In this document: positions 20,178 through 29,800 of the stretch, one piece after another | Position numbering within the stretch: position 1 is the first letter of the stretch | Layout of the letters: each line of letters begins with the position of its first letter | Assembly: GCA_014138725.1 (NCBI GenBank) | Contig: JACJID010000002.1 | Location: 1,626,001 to 1,690,000 of the forward strand | DNA from: Kutzneria viridogrisea | Lineage (GTDB): Bacteria > Actinomycetota > Actinomycetes > Mycobacteriales > Pseudonocardiaceae | Length of the DNA: 64,000 bases | Direction: 5' to 3' | Translations under genes and position numbers: made by a program | The notes under the pieces: model-generated | Databases searched by the model: none | Told to the model about the DNA's origin: nothing | Seen by the model: the letters and a program-made list of their open reading frames with translations, nothing else

Positions 20178-21866
20178 ATGAACTCACTCAGACGTGTCGG
20201 CATCGCCACGCTCGCGGCCACGGCACTGGCCGCGAGCGGACTCGCGCTCGCCGGTGGCGCCGAGGCCGCGCCCACCGCTGGCGAGCACCAGCGGCTGATC
20301 GTGGGCTACAAGCAGGCCCCCTCCGACAGATCCACTGTGGACACAGCAACCCGGCTCGGCGCGAACCTCGGCCTCAAGCCCAGCCTGACGCGCAGGCTGG
20401 CCACCGGCGGTGCCCTGCTCGACCTGGGCGCGCAGACCTCGGCGGCCACCACGGCACGCATGATCGCCGAGCTCAAGGCCGATCCGAACGTGGCCTACGT
20501 GGACGTGGACCAGCGCATGTACGCCACCTCGGTGGCGGCGGACCCGAACGACCCCGAGTACGCCAAGCAGTGGGACCTGTTCGAGGACAAGGCGGGCATG
20601 AACCTGCCGGGGGCCTGGCCGCAGTCCACCGGCTCCGGGGTGACCGTGGCCGTGATCGACACCGGCTACGTCAAGCACTCCGACGTGGACAGCCACATCG
20701 TGGCGGGCTACGACTTCATCTCCGACTCGACCAACGCCAACGACGGCAGCGGCCGTGACGCGGACCCCAGCGACCCCGGTGACTACACCACCCGGGACAA
20801 CGAGTGCGGGCAGAACGAGACCAAGCACAACTCCTCCTGGCACGGCACGCACGTGGCGGGCACCATCGCCGCGTCCACCAACAACGGCAAGGGCGTCGCG
20901 GGCATCGCCTACGACGCGAAGATCCAGCCGGTGCGGGTGCTGGGCAAGTGCGGGGGCACGCTGGCCGACATCGCCGACGCGATCGTGTGGGCCTCCGGCG
21001 GCTCGGTGTCCGGGGTGCCCGCGAACAAGACCCCGGCCAAGGTCATCAACATGAGCCTCGGCGGCTCTGGCTCGTGCAGCAGCACCTACCAGAACGCCAT
21101 CAACACCGCGGTGCGCAACGGAACCACCGTGGTCGTGGCGGCGGGCAACAACAACGCCGACGCCGCGAACTACCAGCCCTCCAGCTGCGCCAACGTGATC
21201 TCGGTGGCGGCCAGCAACCGGGTCGGGGACAAGGCGTTCTACTCCAACTTCGGCAAGGTCGTGGACCTGGCGGCTCCCGGTGGCGAGACGCGCCGCTCCA
21301 CCGACACGCCCGGCACGGTGACCACCCCGGAGAACGGCATCCTGTCCACGCTCAACGACGGCGCGACCACGCCGGGCTCCGAGACGTACAAGCCCTACAT
21401 GGGCACCAGCATGGCCGCGCCGCACATCGCCGGGCTCGCCGCGCTGATGCTCGGCAAGAAGAGCGAGCTGACCCCGGCCCAGGTCGAGCAGGTCATGAAG
21501 GACAACGTGCGCGCCCTGCCCGGCACCTGCTCGGGCGGCTGCGGCACCGGCCTGGCCGACGCCACCAAGACGCTCAAGGCGCTGGACGGCTCCATCCCCA
21601 GCACGGTGACCGTCACCAACCCCGGCGACCAGTGGGGCTTCAAGGGCTGGGCCATCTCCGGCCTGCAGATCAGCGCCACCGCCAGTGACGGCGGGGCGCT
21701 GACCTTCAGCGCCACCGGCCTGCCCGCCGGGCTGACGATCAGCACCAGCGGGAAGATCACCGGCACACCCACCGCGGGCGGCACCAGCACCGTGACCGTC
21801 ACGGCCAAGGAGGCCAGCGGCACGTCCGGCAGCACCACTTTCAAGTGGCAGATCTACGGCTTCTGA
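20178..21866 (+). CDS. Secreted subtilisin-like serine protease (S8) with C-terminal Ig-like domain
   Basis: A 562-residue secreted protease. A Sec signal peptide (LATAALAASGLALAGGAEA) is followed by an I9-like propeptide, then the S8 domain with Asp in VAVIDTG (~160), His in HGTHVAG (~223) and Ser in GTSMAAPH (~410). The last ~90 residues form a putative Ig/He_PIG-type domain (FSATGLPAGLTIS...GTP), which may bind cell wall or substrate. GGAG lies 7 bp before the ATG. A terminator-like palindrome follows 12 bp after the stop. Confidence 0.92.
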   Translation: MNSLRRVGIATLAATALAASGLALAGGAEAAPTAGEHQRLIVGYKQAPSDRSTVDTATRLGANLGLKPSLTRRLATGGALLDLGAQTSAATTARMIAELKADPNVAYVDVDQRMYATSVAADPNDPEYAKQWDLFEDKAGMNLPGAWPQSTGSGVTVAVIDTGYVKHSDVDSHIVAGYDFISDSTNANDGSGRDADPSDPGDYTTRDNECGQNETKHNSSWHGTHVAGTIAASTNNGKGVAGIAYDAKIQPVRVLGKCGGTLADIADAIVWASGGSVSGVPANKTPAKVINMSLGGSGSCSSTYQNAINTAVRNGTTVVVAAGNNNADAANYQPSSCANVISVAASNRVGDKAFYSNFGKVVDLAAPGGETRRSTDTPGTVTTPENGILSTLNDGATTPGSETYKPYMGTSMAAPHIAGLAALMLGKKSELTPAQVEQVMKDNVRALPGTCSGGCGTGLADATKTLKALDGSIPSTVTVTNPGDQWGFKGWAISGLQISATASDGGALTFSATGLPAGLTISTSGKITGTPTAGGTSTVTVTAKEASGTSGSTTFKWQIYGF

Positions 21867-21870
21867 AGAC

Positions 21871-22338
21871 TCACGGCTGTGTCTTGAAAGTGCCGTTCGC
21901 GACACTAGATGTCCCATACGGCACTTTCGTGACACGCCTGATCCGGCCGAACGGCTTGTAGACCGACAACACCGTGAGCACCAGCAGCACCACGCACGGC
22001 CCCGAGGCGTCCCGGACGACCTCGGGGCCGCCGCTGTCCAGCGCGGGGGTGAGCACGAACAGGGACAGGCCGGTGCCGATGACCATCAGCACCAGCTTGA
22101 GCGTCACCCACCAGTGCCGGAAGAGCCCCCACGGGGTGAGCACCCCCTGGGCCACGCCGGTGATCAGGCTGGTGAAAGCCAGCGGCACCAACAGGTAGTG
22201 CCCCAGCAGCGACCCGCCCGGTGATCCGGCGACACCGAGCGCCAGCACGCACAGGTCGACCCCCAGCAGGCCCAGTGAGCTCACCAGGTGCAGGACCATC
22301 AGCGCCTTGCGCCAGGGCGGCGCCAGCTTGCGGCTCAT
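21871..22338 (-). CDS. Four-helix membrane protein, DUF2269/CopD-like
   Basis: A 155-residue integral membrane protein with four helices (WRKALMVLHLVSSLGLLGVDL, YLLVPLAFTSLITGVAQG and two more). It resembles small predicted membrane proteins of the DUF2269 type; no biochemical role is known. The start ATG overlaps the stop of the SnoaL-like gene (ATGA), so they are coupled. The C-terminus is odd: its last ~18 residues are encoded by palindromic element copy 2, and the stop lies just past it. Confidence 0.75.
   Translation of the reverse strand: MSRKLAPPWRKALMVLHLVSSLGLLGVDLCVLALGVAGSPGGSLLGHYLLVPLAFTSLITGVAQGVLTPWGLFRHWWVTLKLVLMVIGTGLSLFVLTPALDSGGPEVVRDASGPCVVLLVLTVLSVYKPFGRIRRVTKVPYGTSSVANGTFKTQP
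21879..21935. repeat. Palindromic element copy 2
   Basis: Arms 21879-21896 and 21918-21935 (18 bp, two mismatches) share the GAAAGTGCCGT core with copy 1 and enclose a 4-bp inner stem GACA/TGTC. It lies between the convergent protease and DUF2269-like genes and encodes the C-terminus of the latter. Confidence 0.88.
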
Positions 22339-22706
22339 GACCGCACCGGGCTGAACTGCAACCCGGCCAGCACCCAGTTCCCGTTGCGGCGCACGGAGAT
22401 CTGCGTGGCGCGGAACCGCCCGCCCGCCGGGTTGCCCTGGTGGCTGGCCCGTTGGTCGACCAGGCCGATCGCGACCGCGGTGTCCCCGTACTCGCGGACC
22501 CGCTCCCCCTGCCAGCTCAGCGACTCGGTCACCAGCGAGCCGGACCCGTACCGGTGCAGCCACTGCTGCCTGTCCAGCACGAAGCCCAGCGGCCCCACCA
22601 TGGTGAAGTCCTCGGTGGTCAGCGCCTCCAGCGCGGCCACGTCCCCGCGCTGCTCGGCCTCGGTCCAGCGCCGCGACAGCTCGCGGATGTCCTGTTCGAC
22701 GGTCAT
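22335..22706 (-). CDS. SnoaL/NTF2-like domain protein (DUF4440 type)
   Basis: A 123-residue protein of the NTF2-like cone fold: an N-terminal helix (RELSRRWTEAEQRGDVAALEALTTEDFTMVGP) and a C-terminal beta-sheet ending NWVLAGLQFSPV. Members are small isomerases, hydrolases or ligand binders. ATG 22706 has GGGGAGG at the proper distance. It is divergent from a MarR regulator across a repeat-rich operator region and coupled to the membrane protein downstream, so the two genes are the likely MarR targets. Confidence 0.8.
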   Translation of the reverse strand: MTVEQDIRELSRRWTEAEQRGDVAALEALTTEDFTMVGPLGFVLDRQQWLHRYGSGSLVTESLSWQGERVREYGDTAVAIGLVDQRASHQGNPAGGRFRATQISVRRNGNWVLAGLQFSPVRS

Positions 22707-22732
22707 GGCGTCCTCCCCTTCGACACCACAAA

Positions 22733-22770
22733 CGTTAGACATCTAATCGTTAGACGTCAAATAGTTAGAT
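22733..22770. promoter_or_regulatory. MarR operator candidate between divergent genes
   Basis: An AT-rich stretch with the inverted repeat TTAGA-CA-TCTAA (22735-22746) followed by two further GTTAGA half-sites up to 22770. It lies between the SnoaL-like gene and the MarR gene, a common place for an autoregulatory MarR site. Confidence 0.65.
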
Positions 22771-22790
22771 GGCTGCGCTACCCTCGGCCG

Positions 22791-23225
22791 GTGCCCCGAC
22801 CCAGCGCCACCCCGATCGGCATCGTGCTCACGCGCACCGCGAAGGCCGTCAGCCGCGCCTTCGACGAGCGGCTCGGCCGGGCCGGTGGCTCGGCCGCGCT
22901 GTGGCAGGTGCTGCTCGCGCTGAAGACCCGCCACGTGGGCAACCAGCGCGAACTGGCCGAGGCGGTGGGCATCCAGGGCGCCACGCTGACCCACCACCTC
23001 AACGCGATGGAGGCCGACGGGCTGATCACCCGCGAGCGGGACCCGGACAACCGGCGGGTGCACCTGGTCCGGCTCACCGCACGCGGGGACCAGTTGTTCC
23101 ACCAGCTGCGCGGGGCCGCGCTGGCGCACGACAGGCAGCTGCGCTCCGGGCTGGACGAGCAGGAGGTCGCCACCCTGGCCCGGTTGCTGGACCGCCTGCG
23201 GGACAACGTGTCAGACGCCGGTTGA
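22791..23225 (+). CDS. MarR-family transcriptional regulator
   Basis: A 144-residue winged-helix regulator with NQRELAEAVGIQGATLTHHLNAMEADGLITRERDPDNRRVHLVRLT, the DNA-recognition helix and wing of MarR proteins. GTG 22791 is the only start that avoids the operator; it gives a standard-length protein. It probably represses the divergent SnoaL-like/DUF2269-like pair and itself. The 3' end overlaps the convergent membrane protein gene by 15 bp. Confidence 0.88.
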   Translation: MPRPSATPIGIVLTRTAKAVSRAFDERLGRAGGSAALWQVLLALKTRHVGNQRELAEAVGIQGATLTHHLNAMEADGLITRERDPDNRRVHLVRLTARGDQLFHQLRGAALAHDRQLRSGLDEQEVATLARLLDRLRDNVSDAG

Positions 23226-23663
23226 CGAACCGGGCCGCACGATCATCAGGACCACCACGACCGCCCACAGCAGGGCGAAGACCCCGGAGCTCATGGCCAG
23301 CCGGGAGTAGACCGGCGGCTCACCGCCGAGCACCCTGGCCTGCGCCGGGATCACCACCAGCCCGAGCAGCAGGGCGGCGGCCCCCGTGAGCACGATCGAC
23401 ACGATCACCCACGCGTCGCCGGTCACGTGCATGGCCCCGGCCGTGGCGAAGCCGAAGACCGGCACGGCCACGCCCAGCACCGCGTAGACCCGGCTGATCC
23501 TGTGCAGCAGGCGCAGTACCGCCGTGTGGCCGCCGTCGGGTTCGGCGGCGGCGAGCCGGGCGTAGCGCGGGAACAGGCTGGCCGCGACGGTCACCGGTCC
23601 GATGAACACGACGGAGGCCAGCACGTGGACGATGAGGAAGAGCTTGGTCACGGTCGCCAGCAT
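23211..23663 (-). CDS. Four-helix membrane protein, DUF2269-like
   Basis: A 150-residue membrane protein with four helices (FLIVHVLASVVFIGPVTVAAS, VYAVLGVAVPVFGFATAGAM, IVSIVLTGAAALLLGLVVI, FALLWAVVVVLMIV). The pattern of a His near the first helix resembles DUF2269/CopD-like proteins. Function unknown. ATG at 23663 is preferred; a GTG four codons earlier is possible. Similar in size and topology to the protein at 21871-22338, suggesting related roles on both sides of the MarR gene. Confidence 0.7.
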   Translation of the reverse strand: MLATVTKLFLIVHVLASVVFIGPVTVAASLFPRYARLAAAEPDGGHTAVLRLLHRISRVYAVLGVAVPVFGFATAGAMHVTGDAWVIVSIVLTGAAALLLGLVVIPAQARVLGGEPPVYSRLAMSSGVFALLWAVVVVLMIVRPGSSTGV

Positions 23664-23743
23664 GACTGTTCGCACGATCGTGCGGAAAGTGGCAGGAACG
23701 ACAGTTGTCGCCGAGTTCTCGCCACGCGGGCTACCGTCGGGTC

Positions 23744-24889
23744 ATGCACGTGGTGGCCGTACTGGCGCTGGACGGGGTGGTGGCCTTCGACCTCGCGGTG
23801 CCCAACGACGCGTTCGGACGGACCCGGCTGGCCGACGGGCGGCCCGCCTACGAGGTGCGGGTCTGCGCACCGACCAGGCAGATCCGCGCGGGCGGCTTCT
23901 CCGTGCTCGCCGACTGGGGCCTGGCGGGGCTGATCGGCGCGGACACCGTGGTGCTGCCCGGGGTCGAGGACGTGGCACGGCCCGTGCCCGAGGAGGTCAT
24001 CGAGGCGATCCGGGCCGCCGCCGACCGGGGCGCGCGCATCGCCTCGATCTGCTCCGGCGCGTTCGTGCTCGCCGCCACCGGCCTGCTCGACGGCCTGCGC
24101 GCCACCACGCACTGGCTCGGCGCCGCCGAACTCGCGCGCCGGTACCCGCTGGTCGAGGTGGACCCGAACGTACTGTTCGTGGACAACGGGCAGATCCTCA
24201 CCTCGGCCGGTGCCGCCGCGGGCATGGACCTGTGCCTGCACCTGGTGCGCCAGGACCACGGCTCGGCGGTGGCCGCCGACAGCGCCCGGCTGGCCGTCAT
24301 GCCCCTGGAGCGCGACGGCGGTCAGGCGCAGTTCATCGTGCACGAGGAGCCCGCGCCCGACGGTGCGTCCCTGCAACCGCTCCTGGCCTGGTTGCAGGAG
24401 AACCTCCAGCAGGAGCTGACCCTGGAGGACATCGCCCGGCACGCCGCGCTGAGCAGCCGCACACTCAATCGGCGGTTCCGCGAACAGACCGGCACCACCC
24501 CGTTGCAGTGGCTGTGCCGCGCGCGGTTGCGTCGCGCGCAGCACCTCCTGGAGACCACGGCGCACTCCGTGGACCTGATCGCGAACCAGGTCGGTTTCGG
24601 CTCGGCCACGAACTTCCGCGACCGCTTCCGGCGACTGGTCGGCACCAGCCCGCACGCCTACCGCCGCGCGTTCCGGTCACCTCACTCGAACCCCGCGTCC
24701 TCCGGGGCACCGGCGGCCAGCGCGGCGAGCACGTCCATGGCACGGGCCAGCACTTCCTTGCCTGGACCCGAGATCGCCAGCCGCACGGCGTTGGGGGCGT
24801 GGCCGGAGCCCACGGTGAAGGCCGCGGCGGGTGTGACGGCGATCCCGCGCCGGGCCGCGGCGGCCACGAAGGTCTCCGCGCGCCACTGA
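23744..24889 (+). CDS. GlxA-family regulator (DJ-1/PfpI plus AraC HTH) with C-terminal tail
   Basis: A 381-residue regulator: DJ-1/PfpI-like domain at ~1-180 (ICSGAFVLAATGLL holds the usual Cys) and an AraC HTH at ~215-312. Family members end near residue 312-320. Here the frame continues for ~70 more residues of Ser/Ala-rich sequence to 24889, read antisense to the mocR-like gene (208-bp overlap). The tail is probably not functional. Start ATG 23744 directly precedes the first DJ-1 strand. Targets unknown. Confidence 0.85.
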   Translation: MHVVAVLALDGVVAFDLAVPNDAFGRTRLADGRPAYEVRVCAPTRQIRAGGFSVLADWGLAGLIGADTVVLPGVEDVARPVPEEVIEAIRAAADRGARIASICSGAFVLAATGLLDGLRATTHWLGAAELARRYPLVEVDPNVLFVDNGQILTSAGAAAGMDLCLHLVRQDHGSAVAADSARLAVMPLERDGGQAQFIVHEEPAPDGASLQPLLAWLQENLQQELTLEDIARHAALSSRTLNRRFREQTGTTPLQWLCRARLRRAQHLLETTAHSVDLIANQVGFGSATNFRDRFRRLVGTSPHAYRRAFRSPHSNPASSGAPAASAASTSMARASTSLPGPEIASRTALGAWPEPTVKAAAGVTAIPRRAAAATKVSARH

Positions 24890-25989
24890 TCGGGCAGCTC
24901 CCACCAGCAGTGGTAGGCCCGCGGGTCGGCGCGCACGGTGAGCCGCTGCGCGACGATCTCCTGACGTGCCAGGGCATCCAGCCGCTTGGCCTGCGCGATG
25001 GTCTCGGCCGTGCCGTCATCGATCCAGCGCGTGACGGCCTCGATCGGGAACCGGGACGCGGCCCACCCGCCCGCGCGCAGGGTCGTGGCCACCGGCTCGG
25101 CCAGATCCGGTGGCACCACGCAGAAGCCGAGCGTCAACCCGGGCCCGATCCGCTTGGACATGCTGTCCAGCAACAGAACCCGGTCCGGCGCGTTGGCGGC
25201 CAGCGGCGGCAGGTCGGGGCAGAGGAACGAGTTGATCCCGTCCTCGATCGCGTACAGTCCCAGTTCGCGCAGTACCACCGCCAACTCCGCGCGACGCCAC
25301 TCGGGCATCGTCACGCCGAGCGGGTTGTGCAGCGCCGGTTGCAGGTAGATCGCCCGCAGCGGCGGCGCGTCGCGGACCGCCTCGGGGACCAGGCCGTGCT
25401 CGTCCATCGCCAGCGGCACGAGCCGCACGCCCAGCCGCGCGGCGATCGTCTTGACCAGCGGGTAGGTGTGCGCCTCGACGCCGAGCCGCTCGCCGACCGG
25501 CACCAGCGTGGACACGGCCCCGGCGATGGCCTGCCGCCCGTTGCCCGCGAACAGGATCGCCGATCGATCGGGGCTCCACCCGGCGCGGGCCAGCAGCCGG
25601 GACGTGGCGGCGCGGGCGGCGGGTGTGCCGGTGACGGGCACTGGGGTCATCGACTCGGCGTAGGACAGCCCTGCGGTGCTCGCGGCGAGCAGGGCGGGTT
25701 GCTCGGGCAGCAGCGGGAAGTTCAGCGTCAGGTCGATCAACCCGCTGGCGGGCTCGGCCAGCGCCGTGGGCGGCGGGGGCTCGGCAGCCCGCACGAACGT
25801 GCCGCGGCCGACCTCGCCGACGGCCAGCCCGCGCCGGACCAGCTCGCCGTAGACCCGGGCCGCGGTGGACGAGGCGATGCCGTGCACGCGGGCGAACCGG
25901 CGCTGCGGCGGCAGCCGCTCGCCGGCGACCATCCTGCCCGCGGCGATGTCGGCGGCCACCCGGTCGGCGATCACGCGATAGTCCTGCAC
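24682..25989 (-). CDS. MocR-type regulator (GntR HTH plus aminotransferase-like domain)
   Basis: A 435-residue MocR/PdxR-family protein: winged HTH of GntR type at ~1-75 (LPPQRRFARVHGIASSTAARVYGELVRRGLAV) and a fold-type I aminotransferase-like domain at ~110-430 with the PLP Lys in LLLDSMSKRIGPG. These bind PLP or an amine and control metabolic genes. GTG 25989 has GGGGAG just upstream and leaves the direct repeats at 26010-26043 in front of the gene; ATG 26025 would put them inside it. Divergent from a hydrolase gene, its probable target. Confidence 0.88.
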   Translation of the reverse strand: MQDYRVIADRVAADIAAGRMVAGERLPPQRRFARVHGIASSTAARVYGELVRRGLAVGEVGRGTFVRAAEPPPPTALAEPASGLIDLTLNFPLLPEQPALLAASTAGLSYAESMTPVPVTGTPAARAATSRLLARAGWSPDRSAILFAGNGRQAIAGAVSTLVPVGERLGVEAHTYPLVKTIAARLGVRLVPLAMDEHGLVPEAVRDAPPLRAIYLQPALHNPLGVTMPEWRRAELAVVLRELGLYAIEDGINSFLCPDLPPLAANAPDRVLLLDSMSKRIGPGLTLGFCVVPPDLAEPVATTLRAGGWAASRFPIEAVTRWIDDGTAETIAQAKRLDALARQEIVAQRLTVRADPRAYHCWWELPDQWRAETFVAAAARRGIAVTPAAAFTVGSGHAPNAVRLAISGPGKEVLARAMDVLAALAAGAPEDAGFE

Positions 25990-26009
25990 GACGCTCTCCC
26001 CTGCGAAAA

Positions 26010-26043
26010 ATTGCACCGAGTGCATTCTTTTTATTGCACCGAG
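26010..26043. promoter_or_regulatory. MocR operator candidate (direct repeats)
   Basis: The 11-mer ATTGCACCGAG occurs at 26010-26020 and 26033-26043, spaced 23 bp start to start, about two helical turns, with an AT-rich core between. MocR proteins typically bind direct repeats in divergent promoters, which is exactly this position. Confidence 0.7.
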
Positions 26044-26083
26044 ATTGTGCGCGGAATACCGTGAGTCCGTCAAGGGAGGAACA

Positions 26084-26839
26084 ATGACGGAATCTCAACC
26101 GACCCTGCTGCTGGTGCACGGCCACCCGTTCGACCGGTCGATGTGGCGGCCCCAGGTCGAGCGGTTCGGCGCACAGGGCTGGCGGGTGCTCGCCCCCGAC
26201 CTGCGTGGCTACGGGGAGAACCCCACCCCAGCAGCGAAGACCCCGCTGGAGGTGTTCGCGGGCGACCTGGTCGACCTGCTGGACCGGCTCGGGGTGAACC
26301 GCGTGGTGCTGGCCGGGCTGTCCATGGGCGGGCAGATCGCGCTGGAGTTCCATCGGCTGTTCCGCGAGCGGCTGGCCGGGCTGGTGCTGGCCGACACCTC
26401 GGCACCGGCCGAGACGGGGCAGGGCCGGAAAAATCGCACCGATCTGGCGGACAGATTGCTCCGAGAAGGGATGGAGCAGTACGCGCGGGAACTGCTGCCG
26501 AAAATGGTCGCGGCCCAGGCACCGCGAGCAGTGCGGGAGCACGTGCTGCACATGATGCGCAACGCCCCGGTGCAGGGTGCCGCCGCGGCCCTGCGGGGTC
26601 GCGCGGAGCGGCCCGACTACGTGGACATGCTGGCGGAGATCACCGTGCCGACCCTGGTCGTGGTGGGCAGCGAGGACGAGTTCACCCCGCTGGCCGACGC
26701 ACAGCTGCTGCACGAGCGCATCCCGGGCTCGCGGCTGGCGGTCATCGAGGGAGCGGGCCACCTGCCGAACCTGGAGCGGCCCGCCGAGTTCGACGCGGCG
26801 CTGGCGGAGTTGCTGCTCGAGGCACGTCCGGCGGCCTGA
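26084..26839 (+). CDS. Alpha/beta hydrolase
   Basis: A 251-residue alpha/beta hydrolase: oxyanion loop VHGHPFD, nucleophile elbow GLSMGGQ (Ser ~97), catalytic Asp in VVGSEDEFTP and His in GAGHLPNLERP. This resembles lactonases and non-haem peroxidase-like esterases of the BioH/3-oxoadipate enol-lactonase type. GGGAGGA precedes the ATG. It is divergent from the MocR-type regulator and 17 bp upstream of the SARP gene. Substrate unknown. Confidence 0.88.
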   Translation: MTESQPTLLLVHGHPFDRSMWRPQVERFGAQGWRVLAPDLRGYGENPTPAAKTPLEVFAGDLVDLLDRLGVNRVVLAGLSMGGQIALEFHRLFRERLAGLVLADTSAPAETGQGRKNRTDLADRLLREGMEQYARELLPKMVAAQAPRAVREHVLHMMRNAPVQGAAAALRGRAERPDYVDMLAEITVPTLVVVGSEDEFTPLADAQLLHERIPGSRLAVIEGAGHLPNLERPAEFDAALAELLLEARPAA

Positions 26840-26856
26840 CGTGGGATCATGGCGGC

Positions 26857-29800
26857 ATGCGGTTCGGGATCCTCGGCCCGGTGCACGCCCGGCTCCAGGA
26901 CGGGACCCCGATCGACCTCGGCGGCCCCAAGGTGCGCGCGCTGCTGGCCCTGCTGCTGGCCGACGCGGGCCGGGTCGTGCCCGCCGACCGGCTGATCGAC
27001 GGCCTGTACGCGGACGCCCCGCCCGACGGTGCCGCCAACGCCTTGCAGTCGCAGGTGTCCCGGCTGCGCAAGCACCTCGGCGCGACGGCCGTGGAGTTCT
27101 CCCCCGCCGGGTACCGGCTCGCCGTGGCCCCGGAGGACGTGGACGTGCACCGGTTCACCACGCTGGCCGAGGCGGGCGGTCGCGCACTGCGGGCCGGTGA
27201 TCCGCATGGCGCCCTGCGCGCGCTCACCGAGGCGCTGGCCTTGTGGCGCGGCGAGGCCCTCACCGACGTGCCCGGTGCCGCACCGCTCGCGGCCCGTCTG
27301 GCGGAGCTGCGCCTGGTCGCGCTGGAGGACCAGGCGCAGGCCCGGTTGGCCACCGGCGAGCACCGCGACCTGGTGCCCTCGCTGCGCGAGTTGATCGAGG
27401 CCAACCCGCTGCGCGAACGCTTGCGCATCTTGCAGGTACGGACGTTGGCGGCCACCGGTCGGCAGGCCGAGGCGTTGGTGGCCTTCGAGGACGCGCGCCG
27501 CACGCTGGCCGAGGAACTGGGCGCGGACCCGTCCGAGGAACTGGCCCGCGCGCACCTGGACGTGCTCGGTGGCGAGCCGGTGGACTACGCCCCGCTGCCC
27601 GCGCAGCTGACCAGTTTCGTCGGCCGCGAACAGGACCTGGCGCGGGTCGGCGCGCTGCTGGCCGAACACCGGCTGGTGACCTTGACCGGGCCGGGCGGTA
27701 CCGGCAAGACGCGGTTGGCGGTGGAGGCCGCCTGCGGGCAGGAGCAGGTCTGCTTCGTGGAGCTGGCGGCGCTGTACGAGGGCGCCGACATCCCGCAGGC
27801 CCTGCTCACCGCGCTGGGCGTGCGCGAGGACCGCAACCCGGTACGGCGGATGATCGCCGTGCTGGCGCAGAACTCGGTGCTGCTGGTGCTGGACAACTGC
27901 GAGCACCTGGTGGCCGCCGTCGCGGCGCTCGCGGCACGGCTGCTGGCGGCCTGTCCCCGACTGCGCGTGCTGGCCACCAGCCGCGAACCGCTGGGCATCA
28001 CCGGCGAGGCCCTGTACGCGGTGCCCCGGCTCGACGCCCCGGAGCCGGGCACAGACCTGTTGCGGGCCAAGGACTTTCCCGCCGTACGCCTGTTCATCGA
28101 CCGGGCGCGGGCCGGTCGGCCGGACTTCGCCCTCGACGAGGAGTCGGTGCAGCAGGTGATCCGGGTGTGCGCCGCACTGGACGGCCTGCCGCTGGCGATC
28201 GAGCTGGCCGCGGCGCGGGTCCGCGCGCTGCCGCTGCGGACACTGGCGGAACGACTGGACGACCGATTCTCCTTGCTGTCCAAGGGAAGCCGTACGGCTG
28301 CGGCGCGGCACCGCACGCTGCGGGCCGTGGTGGAGTGGAGCTGGGACCTGCTCGACGCCGAGGAGCGCGGGCTCGCCGCGGCGCTGAGCGTGTTCGCCGG
28401 GGGCGCCACCCTGGCCGCGGCCGAGCGGGTGTGCGGCGGGGCGGTGCTGGAGCTGATCACCAGCCTGGCGGACAAGTCGCTGGTGGAGGTGTCCGGGGAG
28501 CACTACCGGATGCTGGAGACCATCCGCGCGTTCTGCGCCGAGCAACTGGGCGCGGACACCGAGCGGGTGCGGCGGGCGCACGCCGAGTGCTTCCTGGACC
28601 TGGCCGAGACGGCCGAGCCGCACCTGCTGCGCGCCGAGCAGGTGCGGTGGCTGGAGCGGCTGGATGCCGACCACGACAACCTGATCTGCGCCCTGCGCTG
28701 GGCGATGGACGCCGATCCCGTGCTGGCACTGCGGTTGGCGGGCGCGCTGGCGGCCTACTGGCACCTGCGCGGCCGGCGCGCCGAGGGCGCCCAGCTGGGT
28801 CGGGACCTGCTGGCCCGGTTGACCGGCCCACCCGAGGGCATGGTCGAGGAGTACGTGCTGTGCGTGCTCGGCGCGGTCGGCGCCGCCCCGGAGGACCTGG
28901 CGCTGCGCGAGCACGTGGACCGGGTCGACGCGCTCACCGCCTCCTGGCACAGCCCGCACCGCAGGCCGATCCTGACCGTGATCTGGGCAATGGTGTCCGG
29001 GCCGCCGGACGAGCGGCCCAGCCTGGTCAACGGCCAGGTGGCGGCGGTGATCGGCACCGATCCGTGGAGCCAGGCGGTGCGCGCGATGGGCGAGGGCTTC
29101 GGGCAGCTCGCCCACGGCTCGGTGGACGCCGGGACCGCCAGCCTGACCACCTCGCTGGCGAGGTTCCGGGCGATCGGCGAACGCTGGGGCATGACCCAGG
29201 CGCTGGCCGAACTGGGCCCGCTGGCCAGTTGGCGCGGGGAGCACGACCGTGCGGTGGAACTGATGGACGAGGCCATCGCGCTGTGCGGGGAACTCGGCGC
29301 CGTCGAGGAGACCGCGGAGATGCTGGCCAAGCGGGCGCAGTGCCACCTGCGGGCGGGCCACCTGGACCAGGCCCGCGCCGACTGCGCGCGCTCGGTGGAA
29401 CTGGCGCACCGCATGGGTTCGCCGGAGATGCTGATCAACGCCTACTCGGGGCTGGCCGAGCTGGCCACCGCCGAGGACGACCCGGCGCAGGCCCGGCGCT
29501 GGCTCGGCGTGGCGCTGGAGCACTGCCCGACCGGCGGCTTCGCCTTCGACCTGGCTCGCGCGCACCTGCTGGTGGGCATGACCAAGGTGGCCGAGCCCGA
29601 ACAGGTGCCGCACTGGCTCCGGCAGGCGCTGGCCGACCAGACCGTGCACCGCGACCAGCGGCTGCTCGCGGGCGTGGCCGAGGCGCTGGCCCGGTTGGCG
29701 CTGGCCCGCGGTGACGGGCTGCTCGCCGCGCAACTGCTTGGCGCCGCGACTGGTCTGCGCGGCACCGGAATCGCCGGGGACCCCGTGGCCGACAGGATCG

